IMG/VR virus record: IMGVR_UViG_3300031784_002630
Coordinates: 1 to 64,000 of that record
Strand: one strand, 5' to 3'
DNA length: 64,000 nt
Source: a virus
The first letter of the stretch is position 1. Every line of letters begins with the position of its first letter. Under the pieces are notes generated by a model, which saw nothing but the letters and a program-made list of their open reading frames with translations, had not been told where the DNA came from and did no database searches. The translations under genes were made by a program, and so were the position numbers. Below are positions 22,781 to 30,708 of the stretch, in pieces.

Positions 22781-25105
22781 TTACTGTATTACCTTTGAAA
22801 TATTATCTTCTTTTTTAATCTTAACTACGTTGTCCGACCAATTTGATACCAATGGGTTGTGGGTAATTACAAACACTTTTTCAAAGTAATCCTTAATCTT
22901 AGTAAAAAATTCCCCTACCATGTCAAGGTTTTCATTCGATACCTTACCAAACACCTCGTCAAATACAACTATGTTTGGTTTAGGTAGTGAACATACTTTA
23001 CTTAAAACCGCTCTTAGTGCCAATGAGGCGATTGTCCTTTCAAAACCTGAACCACTTGCCATTAGTTTTTCAACACCTGTCCCATTGTCAACCATCACAA
23101 ATTCAACTTCATTCTTGTCATTAATTCTAACTTCAAGTTTAAAGAACGCACTATCTTGTAACAATCTTTGTAACTCATCGTTAATCAATGGTGTCATGGT
23201 TTTCATAATCATTTTTGAAATACCGTTCTTACCAAAGATTTCCAAGTAGGTTTTATAAATCTTTTCTTTTTCGAACTCGGATGCAATTTGTGTTATGATA
23301 CCTTGTTTGTTTTTGATATCACGTTCACAATTCTGAATCATCGTTTTGTTGGAAGATATTTTAGATGTGTGAGATGTTTTTTCACGTTCAATTTCTTCTA
23401 TGCGAAGATTAGCTTTAATGATTTGTTCTTCAATGCTCTTGTTCTTTTCAATCTTTGTTTGAACTTGGTGATATCTTTCAAGTTTCCCCTCAGCATTGGC
23501 GAGCTTGAGACCGTCTGCCTCAAGAGTAAGTTCATACTTTTCTTTGATGAGTTTGCTCTTCTCGTATTGTTCGAATTCTTTCTTAATTTGTACATATTCT
23601 TTTTCTTTTGTATTAAGTTCTATTAAAACACAATTTAGGTTTTCACTTTGTTCCTTCAGGGAGTCTATTTCTGAAAGTTTAGCTTGTGTTAAAGCTGCGT
23701 TCATTAAATCAATTCCACAGTGTTCACATTTGATTCCACCTGACACTGTCTTGGACAATTGGACCAATTCGTTAATCTTTACATCAACAAGTGTTTTTTG
23801 TTTGTAATTGTCATTGTAAGATTCTTTAATTAAATCATACTCATCCTCTTTAAAGTACTTTGATGGTTCAACCACATCAACTTCTTTGATTTGTAATTTG
23901 GTTGTATTAATCTTTCCTTTGAGAGTTGTAATCTCGGATTCAAGTGTTGACAAATTAAGAACTAACAATTCGTGGTCGATATCATTGTATTTTTGTGAAA
24001 TCAACCCTTCTTTGTAATCCCTACCTTTTGTTAACCTTGTATCTGCATCTAAAATCTTGACATCTAAATCTTTGTTTTCATTTTCATAGCTTACAATTTT
24101 ACCTTCTAAATCTATAATATCAGATTTTAATGTCTCGGTATTATAGACATTCGACATCATTGATTTGTTAAATTCAGAGTAGAGTTCCTTACCAGTCTCT
24201 TCTTTTTTCTTCAAGAATTCAAGACCCAAAAATCTTGATAAGACCTGACCACGAGCGGTTGGTTTGGCTTCCAATAAGTCTTCCAAATTTGACGCTGTGG
24301 TCAAGATTGTCATTAAGAAGTCATCAATATCCCCAATTGAATTCTTGATGAAACTTTCGGTCTCCCTTCTTTGTTCACCTGTGAAATTTTGTAATTGTCC
24401 ATCAGCAAGTTTTTTAAAGAAGTCCAATTCAGTTTTTACATTCCATTCACCTGATTTGGCTTTTTTTCTTTCAATTTGACGAACAATAATGTATTCTTCA
24501 CCATCAATCATAATGTCACCCCTAACTGATACTTTGTTCTTATCAGAAAATCTGTTGAAAATTTCTTCGGCTTTGGTTGTCTTGGTTGTGGTGTTAAAGA
24601 ATAAGAAAAGTAACAAGTCGACAGTTAAGACCGTCTTTCCACCAAAGTTTGGTGGGTCTGACTCAACAACTGTGATACCATTACATTGGTCAAAATCTAG
24701 CACCTGATTTTCACCATAAGACAAGAAGTTTGAAAACTCAATTTTCTTAATGTACCACTTTTTAAATGCGGTAACCTCTTGTGATGTCATTTTATTTTCA
24801 ACCGCAGTATCCAACTTAATAACATCATCAAATATGTTATCTTGTCCCTTCTGTTTAAGAAGTTCTTTCATCAATTCAATCTGGTAGTTTCGGTCCATTA
24901 TATTGAACGAAACGTCCACAGTTTGTTTTACATCACTAGATGTTTTAACTTTGGTTAATACGTTTATGTTTGTTGAGTTATATTTCTTTGAGAAGTATGT
25001 TCTAACACTTTTGATTCTTTCTTGTGTGAAATTTTCAGCAGTATCCTCCCACACCACTTGGACATATGGATTTTCAAGTTTACTTACATCTAATTTGTGT
25101 GTCAT
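22781..25105 (-). CDS. SbcC/gp46-like recombination ATPase, 774 aa
   Basis: An SMC/Rad50-type ATPase. A KIEFSNFLSYGENQVLDF strand and P-loop with NFGGKTV lie near residues 125-155. Long coiled coils flank a zinc hook, CEHC, near residue 458. The signature/Walker B region NIVVFDEVFG is near 713, followed by VFVITHNP. It pairs with the SbcD-like nuclease 1.3 kb upstream, as T4 gp46 with gp47, to process DNA ends in recombination-dependent replication. The P-loop is degenerate (PPNFGGKT), and the N-terminus has an extra domain of about 115 residues. I chose the ATG at 25105 to avoid a 41-base overlap. Confidence 0.95.
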   Translation of the reverse strand: MTHKLDVSKLENPYVQVVWEDTAENFTQERIKSVRTYFSKKYNSTNINVLTKVKTSSDVKQTVDVSFNIMDRNYQIELMKELLKQKGQDNIFDDVIKLDTAVENKMTSQEVTAFKKWYIKKIEFSNFLSYGENQVLDFDQCNGITVVESDPPNFGGKTVLTVDLLLFLFFNTTTKTTKAEEIFNRFSDKNKVSVRGDIMIDGEEYIIVRQIERKKAKSGEWNVKTELDFFKKLADGQLQNFTGEQRRETESFIKNSIGDIDDFLMTILTTASNLEDLLEAKPTARGQVLSRFLGLEFLKKKEETGKELYSEFNKSMMSNVYNTETLKSDIIDLEGKIVSYENENKDLDVKILDADTRLTKGRDYKEGLISQKYNDIDHELLVLNLSTLESEITTLKGKINTTKLQIKEVDVVEPSKYFKEDEYDLIKESYNDNYKQKTLVDVKINELVQLSKTVSGGIKCEHCGIDLMNAALTQAKLSEIDSLKEQSENLNCVLIELNTKEKEYVQIKKEFEQYEKSKLIKEKYELTLEADGLKLANAEGKLERYHQVQTKIEKNKSIEEQIIKANLRIEEIEREKTSHTSKISSNKTMIQNCERDIKNKQGIITQIASEFEKEKIYKTYLEIFGKNGISKMIMKTMTPLINDELQRLLQDSAFFKLEVRINDKNEVEFVMVDNGTGVEKLMASGSGFERTIASLALRAVLSKVCSLPKPNIVVFDEVFGKVSNENLDMVGEFFTKIKDYFEKVFVITHNPLVSNWSDNVVKIKKEDNISKVIQ

Positions 25106-25109
25106 AAAT

Positions 25110-25316
25110 TTAAAGTTCGGTACTATCGGTGGGTTGAATAGGTCCATCATTTTCTGTGGTTCCTGAATTTTTTATGTGTTCCTCATGTAATGCTTTCAAA
25201 TGTTCAACCATTTTCTGATTATACATTTTTTGATACATCTTACCCAATTGGTCAATCTGAGTGTTTCGTTGTTGCACTTTCTTTTTGTGGTCTTTTCTAT
25301 TTCTTGATTTTGGCAT
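25110..25316 (-). CDS. Small basic helical protein, 68 aa
   Basis: MPKSRNRKDHKKKVQQRNTQ at the N-terminus is strongly basic, then a helical middle and an acidic, Thr/Ser tail. It lies four bases before the chosen start of the SbcC-like gene and may be translated with it. A TATTTTTC sequence ends four bases before the ATG. Function unknown. Confidence 0.7.
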   Translation of the reverse strand: MPKSRNRKDHKKKVQQRNTQIDQLGKMYQKMYNQKMVEHLKALHEEHIKNSGTTENDGPIQPTDSTEL

Positions 25317-25363
25317 CTGTGAAAAATATTAATGTTGTTTAAGTATAAGAAAAATAAATGATT

Positions 25364-25401
25364 AAAAAAAGAAGTCCCTGTAAACTTTCGCTTACAAGGA
25401 C
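25364..25401 (-). terminator. Rho-independent terminator
   Basis: On the minus strand GTCCTTGTAA pairs with TTACAGGGAC (ten pairs, one G-U) around a GCGAAAGT loop, followed by TTCTTTTTTT. It ends the unit that includes the SbcD-like gene and the genes after it. Confidence 0.85.
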
Positions 25402-25423
25402 CGTATTTTAGATTTAAATTAGG

Positions 25424-25756
25424 TTATTTTTTTTCGAACCATTCAATGATTGCGTTGACCGCCCAAACTGAACCAGATGCTAACATACCATCAAAAAATG
25501 TACTTGCAATTATGTTTGTATCAAAACAATACTTGGTCGGTGAAAACAACACCAAACTCATAAAAAATCCAACCCATGTTGATGTACACATCATACATTT
25601 CAGTAATCCTGATAAAAATTCACCTAATGATTGAAATGGTGCATATTCATCTGCTCCCCATTTATAAAGACCAGCTCTTAAGGATTCAAATATTGAACCG
25701 TAAACTAAAATTTGACTCATTCCATAAGCCATTAAAATCCAAATTGTTAACCACAT
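25424..25756 (-). CDS. Membrane protein with CMMCTSTWVG motif, 110 aa
   Basis: Hydrophobic segments at residues 1-22, about 50-72 and 82-104 indicate three spans. The sequence LLKCMMCTSTWVGFFMSL resembles the C.wC.s.W core of the DUF1360-type membrane proteins found in phages and Gram-positive bacteria. Its function is unknown. It is the last gene before a terminator in the recombination cluster. Confidence 0.75.
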   Translation of the reverse strand: MWLTIWILMAYGMSQILVYGSIFESLRAGLYKWGADEYAPFQSLGEFLSGLLKCMMCTSTWVGFFMSLVLFSPTKYCFDTNIIASTFFDGMLASGSVWAVNAIIEWFEKK

Positions 25757-25764
25757 ATTTTAAA

Positions 25765-26421
25765 TTATTTGTATAAAGTATCATCTAAATTTGAGGAACG
25801 TAAATACTTTGCCCTCTCGTTTATTTCATTATTTTTTTGTTGTTCTGTTAATTTTTTGTTCAACTCATCAATCTCAATATTCTTATCTCTAAGGTTCTTC
25901 ATTAAAGATTGAATTGTATTTTGCAATTGTTGTGAATTGTTGTTATCGTGGAAAATATTTTCCATTTCTGTCATCTTAGTGGAAAATACTACTAGTTCTG
26001 ACTCTAATTCTTCTATTTTAGTGGAAAATATTTTTTTTTCAGATTCTAACTGTTGTATTTTTAACAACAGTTCATTCTCACTTGTTTTGTCACTAATATA
26101 TTCTATTTTTGTTACAACGGTCTCTACAGGAACCTCTTTGATAACCACTCGGTCAACAGGTACTTCTTTAATAACTTCAACAATTTTTTCAACCTCTTTA
26201 ATCACTTCAACAGGAATTTCCACCCGTTTTTCACGGATTACCTCCTTTTCCACCCATTTTTCTTGAATCCCACCCATATTTCCCACAAGTCCGTACTTTT
26301 CAATGTTATATCCGGTCTTGAATGATTTCTTAATCAACTCATCAATTGTGATGTTATTAAGTTTGCAAAATAACTCAACCTCCTGTTGTTCAGAATAAGA
26401 TAGAGTTATTTTGTGTTCCAT
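25765..26421 (-). CDS. Coiled-coil protein with KEVPVE repeats, 218 aa
   Basis: The N-terminal 45 residues (MEHKITLSYSEQQEVELFCK) look like a small helical DNA-binding or dimerisation unit. Residues about 55-105 are a degenerate KEVPVEVIKEVEKIVEVIKE repeat, and the remainder is a heptad-rich coiled coil. I chose the ATG at 26421, one base after the stop of the SbcD-like gene, rather than the longer form inside it. No enzyme domain. Possibly a structural or DNA-organising partner of the recombination genes. Confidence 0.7.
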   Translation of the reverse strand: MEHKITLSYSEQQEVELFCKLNNITIDELIKKSFKTGYNIEKYGLVGNMGGIQEKWVEKEVIREKRVEIPVEVIKEVEKIVEVIKEVPVDRVVIKEVPVETVVTKIEYISDKTSENELLLKIQQLESEKKIFSTKIEELESELVVFSTKMTEMENIFHDNNNSQQLQNTIQSLMKNLRDKNIEIDELNKKLTEQQKNNEINERAKYLRSSNLDDTLYK

Positions 26422-26422
26422 A

Positions 26423-27205
26423 TTAATAGTTGTGAAGTTTTTCAGTCCCTGATTCAATAATAGAATAATCATCCATTTTGAATACCAAGAAAGGTTTTGG
26501 GTTTTCTAAATCCACAAATTCGTATTTATCATTTTCAACATCATAAATACCGTATCCATGTGACTTTACTGTTTCACCAAAATTTTGTTGAATCGTTGAC
26601 CCAACCATATAAGCTTTCTTTTGGCCGGGAATATCAAAGACTTGGCGCTTATGGATATCACCACAAAGCACAAGGCTACAACCCATAAAACGATGTGTAT
26701 CGAACCCTTCTTCAAATTTATAACCAACATCTGTAGTAAGACCGACAATCGGTCCATGAAATAATCCAATCTTAACATTTTGCGAATTCGGGTCAATGTC
26801 GGGTGTAATGTTGTGGTCCATAAGTGAGTAAACCACCCAATCAATATTTTCATCTTTATAAACTCCTCTATTTTTATAATAATTTATTTGTTCATTTTGT
26901 AGTGAATCAATAATTGGTGATAGAGCATCCAACCTTGATGAGTTGTTTTCAAGGAAATCATGGTTTCCAATAATTAATACTGTTTTGGCAATCTTAGAAC
27001 ATTCGGTCAGTGTCCAAGCAACAAACTCAATTAGTTCTGGTGTCATTTGATTCTTTGAATGGACTAAATCTCCCGTAAATACAATACGGTCAGGTGCAAT
27101 TTCTCTCCATTGTTCAAACATTGTATTTAAAATACCACGATACAAATCATGGTCTTTAAACATCCTTACGTGTAAATCTGAAAAGTGTACGAGTTTTTTA
27201 ATCAT
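26423..27205 (-). CDS. SbcD/gp47-like recombination nuclease, 260 aa
   Basis: A calcineurin-type metallophosphoesterase of the Mre11/SbcD class. The metal-ligand motifs appear in order: DLH (10-12), GDLVH (45-49), GNHDF (80-84), FHGP near 148 and GDIHKRQ near 183. It is shorter than SbcD (about 400) but similar in core to T4 gp47. It is the nuclease partner of the SbcC-like ATPase at 22781-25105. I chose the ATG at 27205, as the longer reading begins with TTG. It overlaps the zinc-ribbon gene by eight bases. Confidence 0.9.
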   Translation of the reverse strand: MIKKLVHFSDLHVRMFKDHDLYRGILNTMFEQWREIAPDRIVFTGDLVHSKNQMTPELIEFVAWTLTECSKIAKTVLIIGNHDFLENNSSRLDALSPIIDSLQNEQINYYKNRGVYKDENIDWVVYSLMDHNITPDIDPNSQNVKIGLFHGPIVGLTTDVGYKFEEGFDTHRFMGCSLVLCGDIHKRQVFDIPGQKKAYMVGSTIQQNFGETVKSHGYGIYDVENDKYEFVDLENPKPFLVFKMDDYSIIESGTEKLHNY

Positions 27206-27419
27206 TATCAAATAATTTAAAGTCTTGATTCACATGTGAACACTTATCACAACAATAAGTTGGAAATGGTACAATAGTATCCTCGTGTGAACCAGTTAAT
27301 AGTTTTGAAACTTTTTTGATATAAGTAACTTCTCGGAACATATCATGTCCACAAGCCTCACAAACAACCGATGGTTGTTCTCTGAGGTCAATATTCATTT
27401 TTGGTGTATCCATATCCAT
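27198..27419 (-). CDS. Zinc-ribbon protein, 73 aa
   Basis: Two Cys pairs, CEAC at 20-23 and CDKC at 57-60, with an intervening KKVSKLLTGS.EDTIVPFPTY, form a zinc ribbon. The pattern CxxCGHDMF...KKVSKLLTG...VP.P..C.KC.HVN recurs in large phages as I recall it; no function is established. It begins the coupled SbcD-like unit, which suggests a role in replication or transcription near recombination genes. A TATATTTT sequence just upstream may be a promoter. Confidence 0.75.
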   Translation of the reverse strand: MDMDTPKMNIDLREQPSVVCEACGHDMFREVTYIKKVSKLLTGSHEDTIVPFPTYCCDKCSHVNQDFKLFDND

Positions 27420-27456
27420 AAATGAAAATATAGTAAATTAAAATTAAAAAACCAAC

Positions 27457-27567
27457 TTAATCATTTGGTATTTTTACGTGAGGGTTGTTACTAAACTTTT
27501 TTGAAAGTTTTTCCCAAAACTTTCTTTCTTGTCTGTACTTACCCTTTCTTGTTCTTTGTATTTTCAT
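27457..27567 (-). CDS. Small basic protein, 36 aa
   Basis: Translates as MKIQRTRKGKYRQERKFWEK, then LSKKFSNNPHVKIPND. Very basic with an amphipathic helix. It overlaps the end of the PD-(D/E)XK nuclease gene by 29 bases. Support is limited to an uninterrupted frame, an ATG and charge pattern typical of small phage proteins. Function unknown. Confidence 0.45.
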   Translation of the reverse strand: MKIQRTRKGKYRQERKFWEKLSKKFSNNPHVKIPND

Positions 27568-28324
27568 AGTGTTCAATCATAAGTTTAAGTTCCGCCTGTA
27601 AGTCCTTACATTTGTATACCTTATAATTATCACTGTTTTCATTTATCCATATCAAATAGCTATCCCCTATCTTAAGATTGGTATTCTTTTCAATAATATG
27701 TTTATATAACCCTAATTGAAGTGAGTATGTATTCATTTCACATTCATCTAAATGTGATATTGGTTTTAGATATTTGTTACCATATGAATTACTCATTTTA
27801 ATTTCTTTGTTGGTCTTGTAATCCCATATTTCGAGCATTTGTGATTTCATATTGTAAAATAAACAGTCTACCATTCCTGCAATTTCATAATCGTGGTCAC
27901 AAACTACCAATTCCATTTTAACAGGAATCAAGTTTTTCTTTGCGTCTTGATAAAATTGGTGAAACATTGTTTCACATTTTTTATATCTTTCTTCAATAAT
28001 ATCATGTCCAAAAGTTTTAACAGCATCTGACGGGTCATACGGAAATGATTTGTTGTTCCACCAGTTTTCAGCCATGTTGTGAACTAATGTTCCTTTGACT
28101 GTTGAAATGTCTCTCTTTAAATCCCAATCACCTAATACACTCTCAACAGTTAATCCTCTTTTTGCGGCATAGGTTTCAGCTAACCTTTGGGTTTCAAATT
28201 CTTTTTTAAACTTCTTGATAAAAGTTGTTGCTGAAACATATTCTTTATTACCCACATAATATTTGTGTGGACCATCAAAATATTTTACATCATTAAATTT
28301 TGCTAATTCTAAAATTGTATCCAT
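27539..28324 (-). CDS. PD-(D/E)XK family exonuclease, RecB/Cas4-like, 261 aa
   Basis: The nuclease motifs appear in RecB-family order: GTLVHN at 78-83, GMVDC near 152-156, EIWDYKTNKE near 165-173 (the D-x-K pair), and YSLQLGLYKHII near 200-211 (the Q..Y motif). It processes DNA ends or phage recombination intermediates. There is no Cas4-type four-cysteine cluster. It overlaps the primase stop by one base, so it is coupled with replication genes. Confidence 0.85.
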   Translation of the reverse strand: MDTILELAKFNDVKYFDGPHKYYVGNKEYVSATTFIKKFKKEFETQRLAETYAAKRGLTVESVLGDWDLKRDISTVKGTLVHNMAENWWNNKSFPYDPSDAVKTFGHDIIEERYKKCETMFHQFYQDAKKNLIPVKMELVVCDHDYEIAGMVDCLFYNMKSQMLEIWDYKTNKEIKMSNSYGNKYLKPISHLDECEMNTYSLQLGLYKHIIEKNTNLKIGDSYLIWINENSDNYKVYKCKDLQAELKLMIEHYENTKNKKG

Positions 28325-29247
28325 TATCTTTCTAATTCAATATAACTATCTTCAGGTATCACACCTCTCATGTCAGCAATATCACTTTCAATCGGGAGTT
28401 TAACCACTTTTATTTTACCATATAACTTACCACCACTCAATCTAAAATATAATCTTTTAGCGTCTTCCCATGCGTCACCATCTAATACAATAGTAATTTT
28501 ACCTTTTGCCTTTTCATATAAGGTTTCAAATAATAAATCTGACATTTTCTTACCTAACAAAGGAATTGAGTTATCTAAGAACAATGCATCAAACGGACCT
28601 TCACAAAGGTATATGTCTTTATCCCAATCAATTAGATTTTCATTGAATATGATAATTTGTTTTTCAGCTTCAGGATTCTTGTATTTTGACTTACTGTTTG
28701 GGTTCCATGAACGACCAACAAAATAATTTAACTCACCTTCCAAGTCAAATGATGGTACAATGATTCTGTAAGCGTATTCACCTTCCGTACAATACCCAAT
28801 TCGGTGTTTTAAGACCATCTCATCGGTTATACCCCTTCGTTTAATGTAGTTCCTCATTTCCCTAAAAGGAATGTGATATTGGTTACCTTCTGTACAAAGT
28901 TGATATTCTTTTGGTAGTCTAAGTTTTTCGTATCTCTTATCAATTGGTTTAAACTCATCAGGACGAATAAGGTCATACATTTCCTTATCTTTTTTCTTAC
29001 CAAATCGGTCAATCAAATAACCTAAGTGTCCTTTGGTATTATGAGTTTCACCACACACCCAACATTTGAATACGTGTTGAGCGTAGTTGATTTCAAGGTT
29101 TCCCTTTCCATCACCTTTGTCTAATGCTTTTAAATCATAGGAACAAATAGGACAGTCATAACTTATCTGTCCTTTAGACGGGTAGTGTAGTTTGTGTTTA
29201 CCAAACACACCGTCAAGTAACTCAACTAATAGAGCATTATCTTCCAT
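28324..29247 (-). CDS. DnaG-type primase, 307 aa
   Basis: An N-terminal zinc ribbon has CPIC at 32-35 and CWVC at 62-65. A Toprim catalytic core follows, with EGPFDAL near 216-222 and DGDAW near 255, where the acidic residues bind magnesium. It synthesises RNA primers at the phage fork, with a helicase not present in this window. At 307 residues it is compact, similar to T4 gp61. A promoter with TATCTTTC ends four bases before the ATG. Confidence 0.92.
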   Translation of the reverse strand: MEDNALLVELLDGVFGKHKLHYPSKGQISYDCPICSYDLKALDKGDGKGNLEINYAQHVFKCWVCGETHNTKGHLGYLIDRFGKKKDKEMYDLIRPDEFKPIDKRYEKLRLPKEYQLCTEGNQYHIPFREMRNYIKRRGITDEMVLKHRIGYCTEGEYAYRIIVPSFDLEGELNYFVGRSWNPNSKSKYKNPEAEKQIIIFNENLIDWDKDIYLCEGPFDALFLDNSIPLLGKKMSDLLFETLYEKAKGKITIVLDGDAWEDAKRLYFRLSGGKLYGKIKVVKLPIESDIADMRGVIPEDSYIELER

Positions 29248-29251
29248 ATTA

Positions 29252-29282
29252 GAAAGATAATAAAAAATTAGTAAGAATCAAA
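29252..29282 (-). promoter_or_regulatory. Bacteroidota-type promoter, leaderless
   Basis: The minus strand reads TTTG, 19 bases, TATCTTTC, TAAT, ATG. The last base of the -7 element is C rather than G. The TTTG falls at the stop of the RuvC-like gene. Confidence 0.6.
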
Positions 29283-29888
29283 TTACCAAAACTTATTCAT
29301 TTTCATATACCCTCTGACACAGGTATATGCATCCGCTTGGTCGTAACACTCTTTTTTAAGAGTCATGTTCTTTGTATATAACCAAGTAATCTGTGGTTCT
29401 TCTTTTGCCACCATATCCCAAATCACTTGTTTTTTGTCTACGTCTTTTGGATAACCACCAAACAAGACTTCACGATTTTTATCATTTTTACCCATCAAAT
29501 TTTGCCAAGCAAATTTTCTTGAGTTGTAAGTTGAAATATAGTTTGGCACGATTCCTAATGCATCATAGATTGCTTTTGTAATCATTGCATTATATCTCAT
29601 TAATGTTCCAACTGTGTGAATGTTATTTGAACCTAATAATGGTTCCTCAATAACGACTTTGGTAATACCAAGATTTTTATAATCCTCAATCTTTTTAATA
29701 AAAGAATTTACCTTTAGAATTAACTCCTCAATTTTTTCTTCAGGTTGTGGTTTAATCACAGGTGAGAAGTGAGTTAATTCTAATAACTTCTCAGATTGAA
29801 TATCAAACAAAGCCCAACCAATTGTTTTGGTACTAATGTCCAAACCCAAAACTTTAGGTGAATTTTTTAAATCTTGTTTTTTTGCCAT
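29283..29888 (-). CDS. RuvC-like Holliday junction resolvase, 201 aa
   Basis: An RNase H-fold nuclease. The first catalytic Asp lies in VLGLDISTKTIGWALFD (Asp17), VVIEEPLLGS supplies Glu81/82, and the C-terminal DQADAY supplies Asp183/186. This is the arrangement of RuvC-type resolvases, which cleave four-way junctions before packaging. The length fits. It lies upstream of primase in the same direction but the primase has its own promoter. Confidence 0.85.
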   Translation of the reverse strand: MAKKQDLKNSPKVLGLDISTKTIGWALFDIQSEKLLELTHFSPVIKPQPEEKIEELILKVNSFIKKIEDYKNLGITKVVIEEPLLGSNNIHTVGTLMRYNAMITKAIYDALGIVPNYISTYNSRKFAWQNLMGKNDKNREVLFGGYPKDVDKKQVIWDMVAKEEPQITWLYTKNMTLKKECYDQADAYTCVRGYMKMNKFW

Positions 29889-29934
29889 ATATTATCAGTA
29901 ATTTACCGATACTTTTCTTTAAGTAAAGAAAATA

Positions 29935-30459
29935 TTAAACTGTGATTGTGAAGTAGTTGTCAAACTCATCCATATTTTCAATAATATTCAAGTGTAAAGT
30001 GTTTCTACGGGGGTTATCAATGTTTAACTTATTTGTGTTACTCTTCATTAATGTTTTAATTATAATTTCAATTTCACCTCTGTTTTTATTAAAGTTTAAC
30101 ACCTTACAGCTAATTTGTAATCCTGAATCTGTTTTTACAATAAAAAATTCTTGTGAATTTTCTTTTCTAGTTTGACCTGAGCTAAAATCTTTTTTTAATA
30201 AGGTTCCGTCGATTACTGGACCTTGTATTGCCCTTTTTTGTACAATAAACGCTTTGTTTGTAATCTTTGGGATTGCGTCTTTAATTGCCGACTTGATTTC
30301 ATCAATTGTTATATCTGAATCATTTTCTTTTCTTGTCATTCTTTCTTGAGCATGAGTACTTAATATAAACCTTATTTTATAATCATTTAAGGTAACATCA
30401 ACAATTGGATTATCAATTTGTTCTTCAACCAATATGTTAAGAATCCCAAGTAGTTTCAT
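29935..30459 (-). CDS. Hypothetical protein with candidate capsid-targeting leader, 174 aa
   Basis: MKLLGILNILVEEQIDN is a short hydrophobic leader with L-V-E at residues 10-12, matching the (L/I)-x-E form. The body has FILSTHAQERMTRKEND followed by ITIDEIKSAIKDAIP, a His-x3-R pattern and helix that resemble small RelE/BrnT- or DUF4258-like folds, followed by beta strands. I would not name it on that basis. It has a TATTTATA promoter four bases before the ATG. Confidence 0.75.
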   Translation of the reverse strand: MKLLGILNILVEEQIDNPIVDVTLNDYKIRFILSTHAQERMTRKENDSDITIDEIKSAIKDAIPKITNKAFIVQKRAIQGPVIDGTLLKKDFSSGQTRKENSQEFFIVKTDSGLQISCKVLNFNKNRGEIEIIIKTLMKSNTNKLNIDNPRRNTLHLNIIENMDEFDNYFTITV

Positions 30460-30463
30460 TAGT

Positions 30464-30471
30464 TATAAATA
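30464..30471 (-). promoter_or_regulatory. Putative TATTTATA promoter element, leaderless
   Basis: TATTTATA on the minus strand, then ACTA, then the ATG at 30459. It lies 11 bases after the ncRNA terminator. Confidence 0.55.
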
Positions 30472-30482
30472 CTCATAAATTA

Positions 30483-30509
30483 AAAAGAGGACCTTTTGGG
30501 TCCTCTTTT
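30483..30509 (-). terminator. Rho-independent terminator of the candidate ncRNA
   Basis: A perfect 11-pair stem, AAAAGAGGACC with GGTCCTCTTTT, and a five-base loop. On the minus strand it ends in a T-run. It could act in both directions. Confidence 0.85.
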
Positions 30510-30664
30510 AGAAGTCGTGAGACTTGGCTCCACCTCTTGTCCACAATGTTCTAGTTAGCGGTGGACTTGCTCAGAAGGTTTTGTTTCGGGTTCATTGGGA
30601 GGGTTACCTTCAACCTTTCCAATCAGGTTCTTTTGATTTAAGTCTTCAGAACCTTCAGACTTCA
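30483..30664 (-). ncRNA. Candidate structured non-coding RNA, about 180 nt
   Basis: A Bacteroidota promoter predicts a start near 30664 and a terminator ends the transcript at 30483. By my count 30511-30666 is about 45% G+C, against roughly 30% around it. The 5' end (30658-30663) can pair with 30511-30516 just before the terminator, closing the whole domain. Inside, 30626-30631 pairs with 30648-30653, and 30539-30544 with 30561-30566 (six perfect pairs each); 30575-30580 can pair with 30612-30617. No convincing reading frame fits: the best are 14 codons from ATG and 37 from GTG. It lies between a virion gene and an unrelated gene with its own promoter. Family unknown. Confidence 0.65.
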
Positions 30665-30669
30665 CTATA

Positions 30670-30700
30670 CAAAGATAGTGAATATTTTGATAAATACAAA
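30670..30700 (-). promoter_or_regulatory. Bacteroidota-type promoter for the candidate ncRNA
   Basis: The minus strand reads TTTG, 19 bases, TATCTTTG, a consensus match, directly before the G+C-rich island. Confidence 0.8.
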
Positions 30701-30708
30701 CTTTTTTT

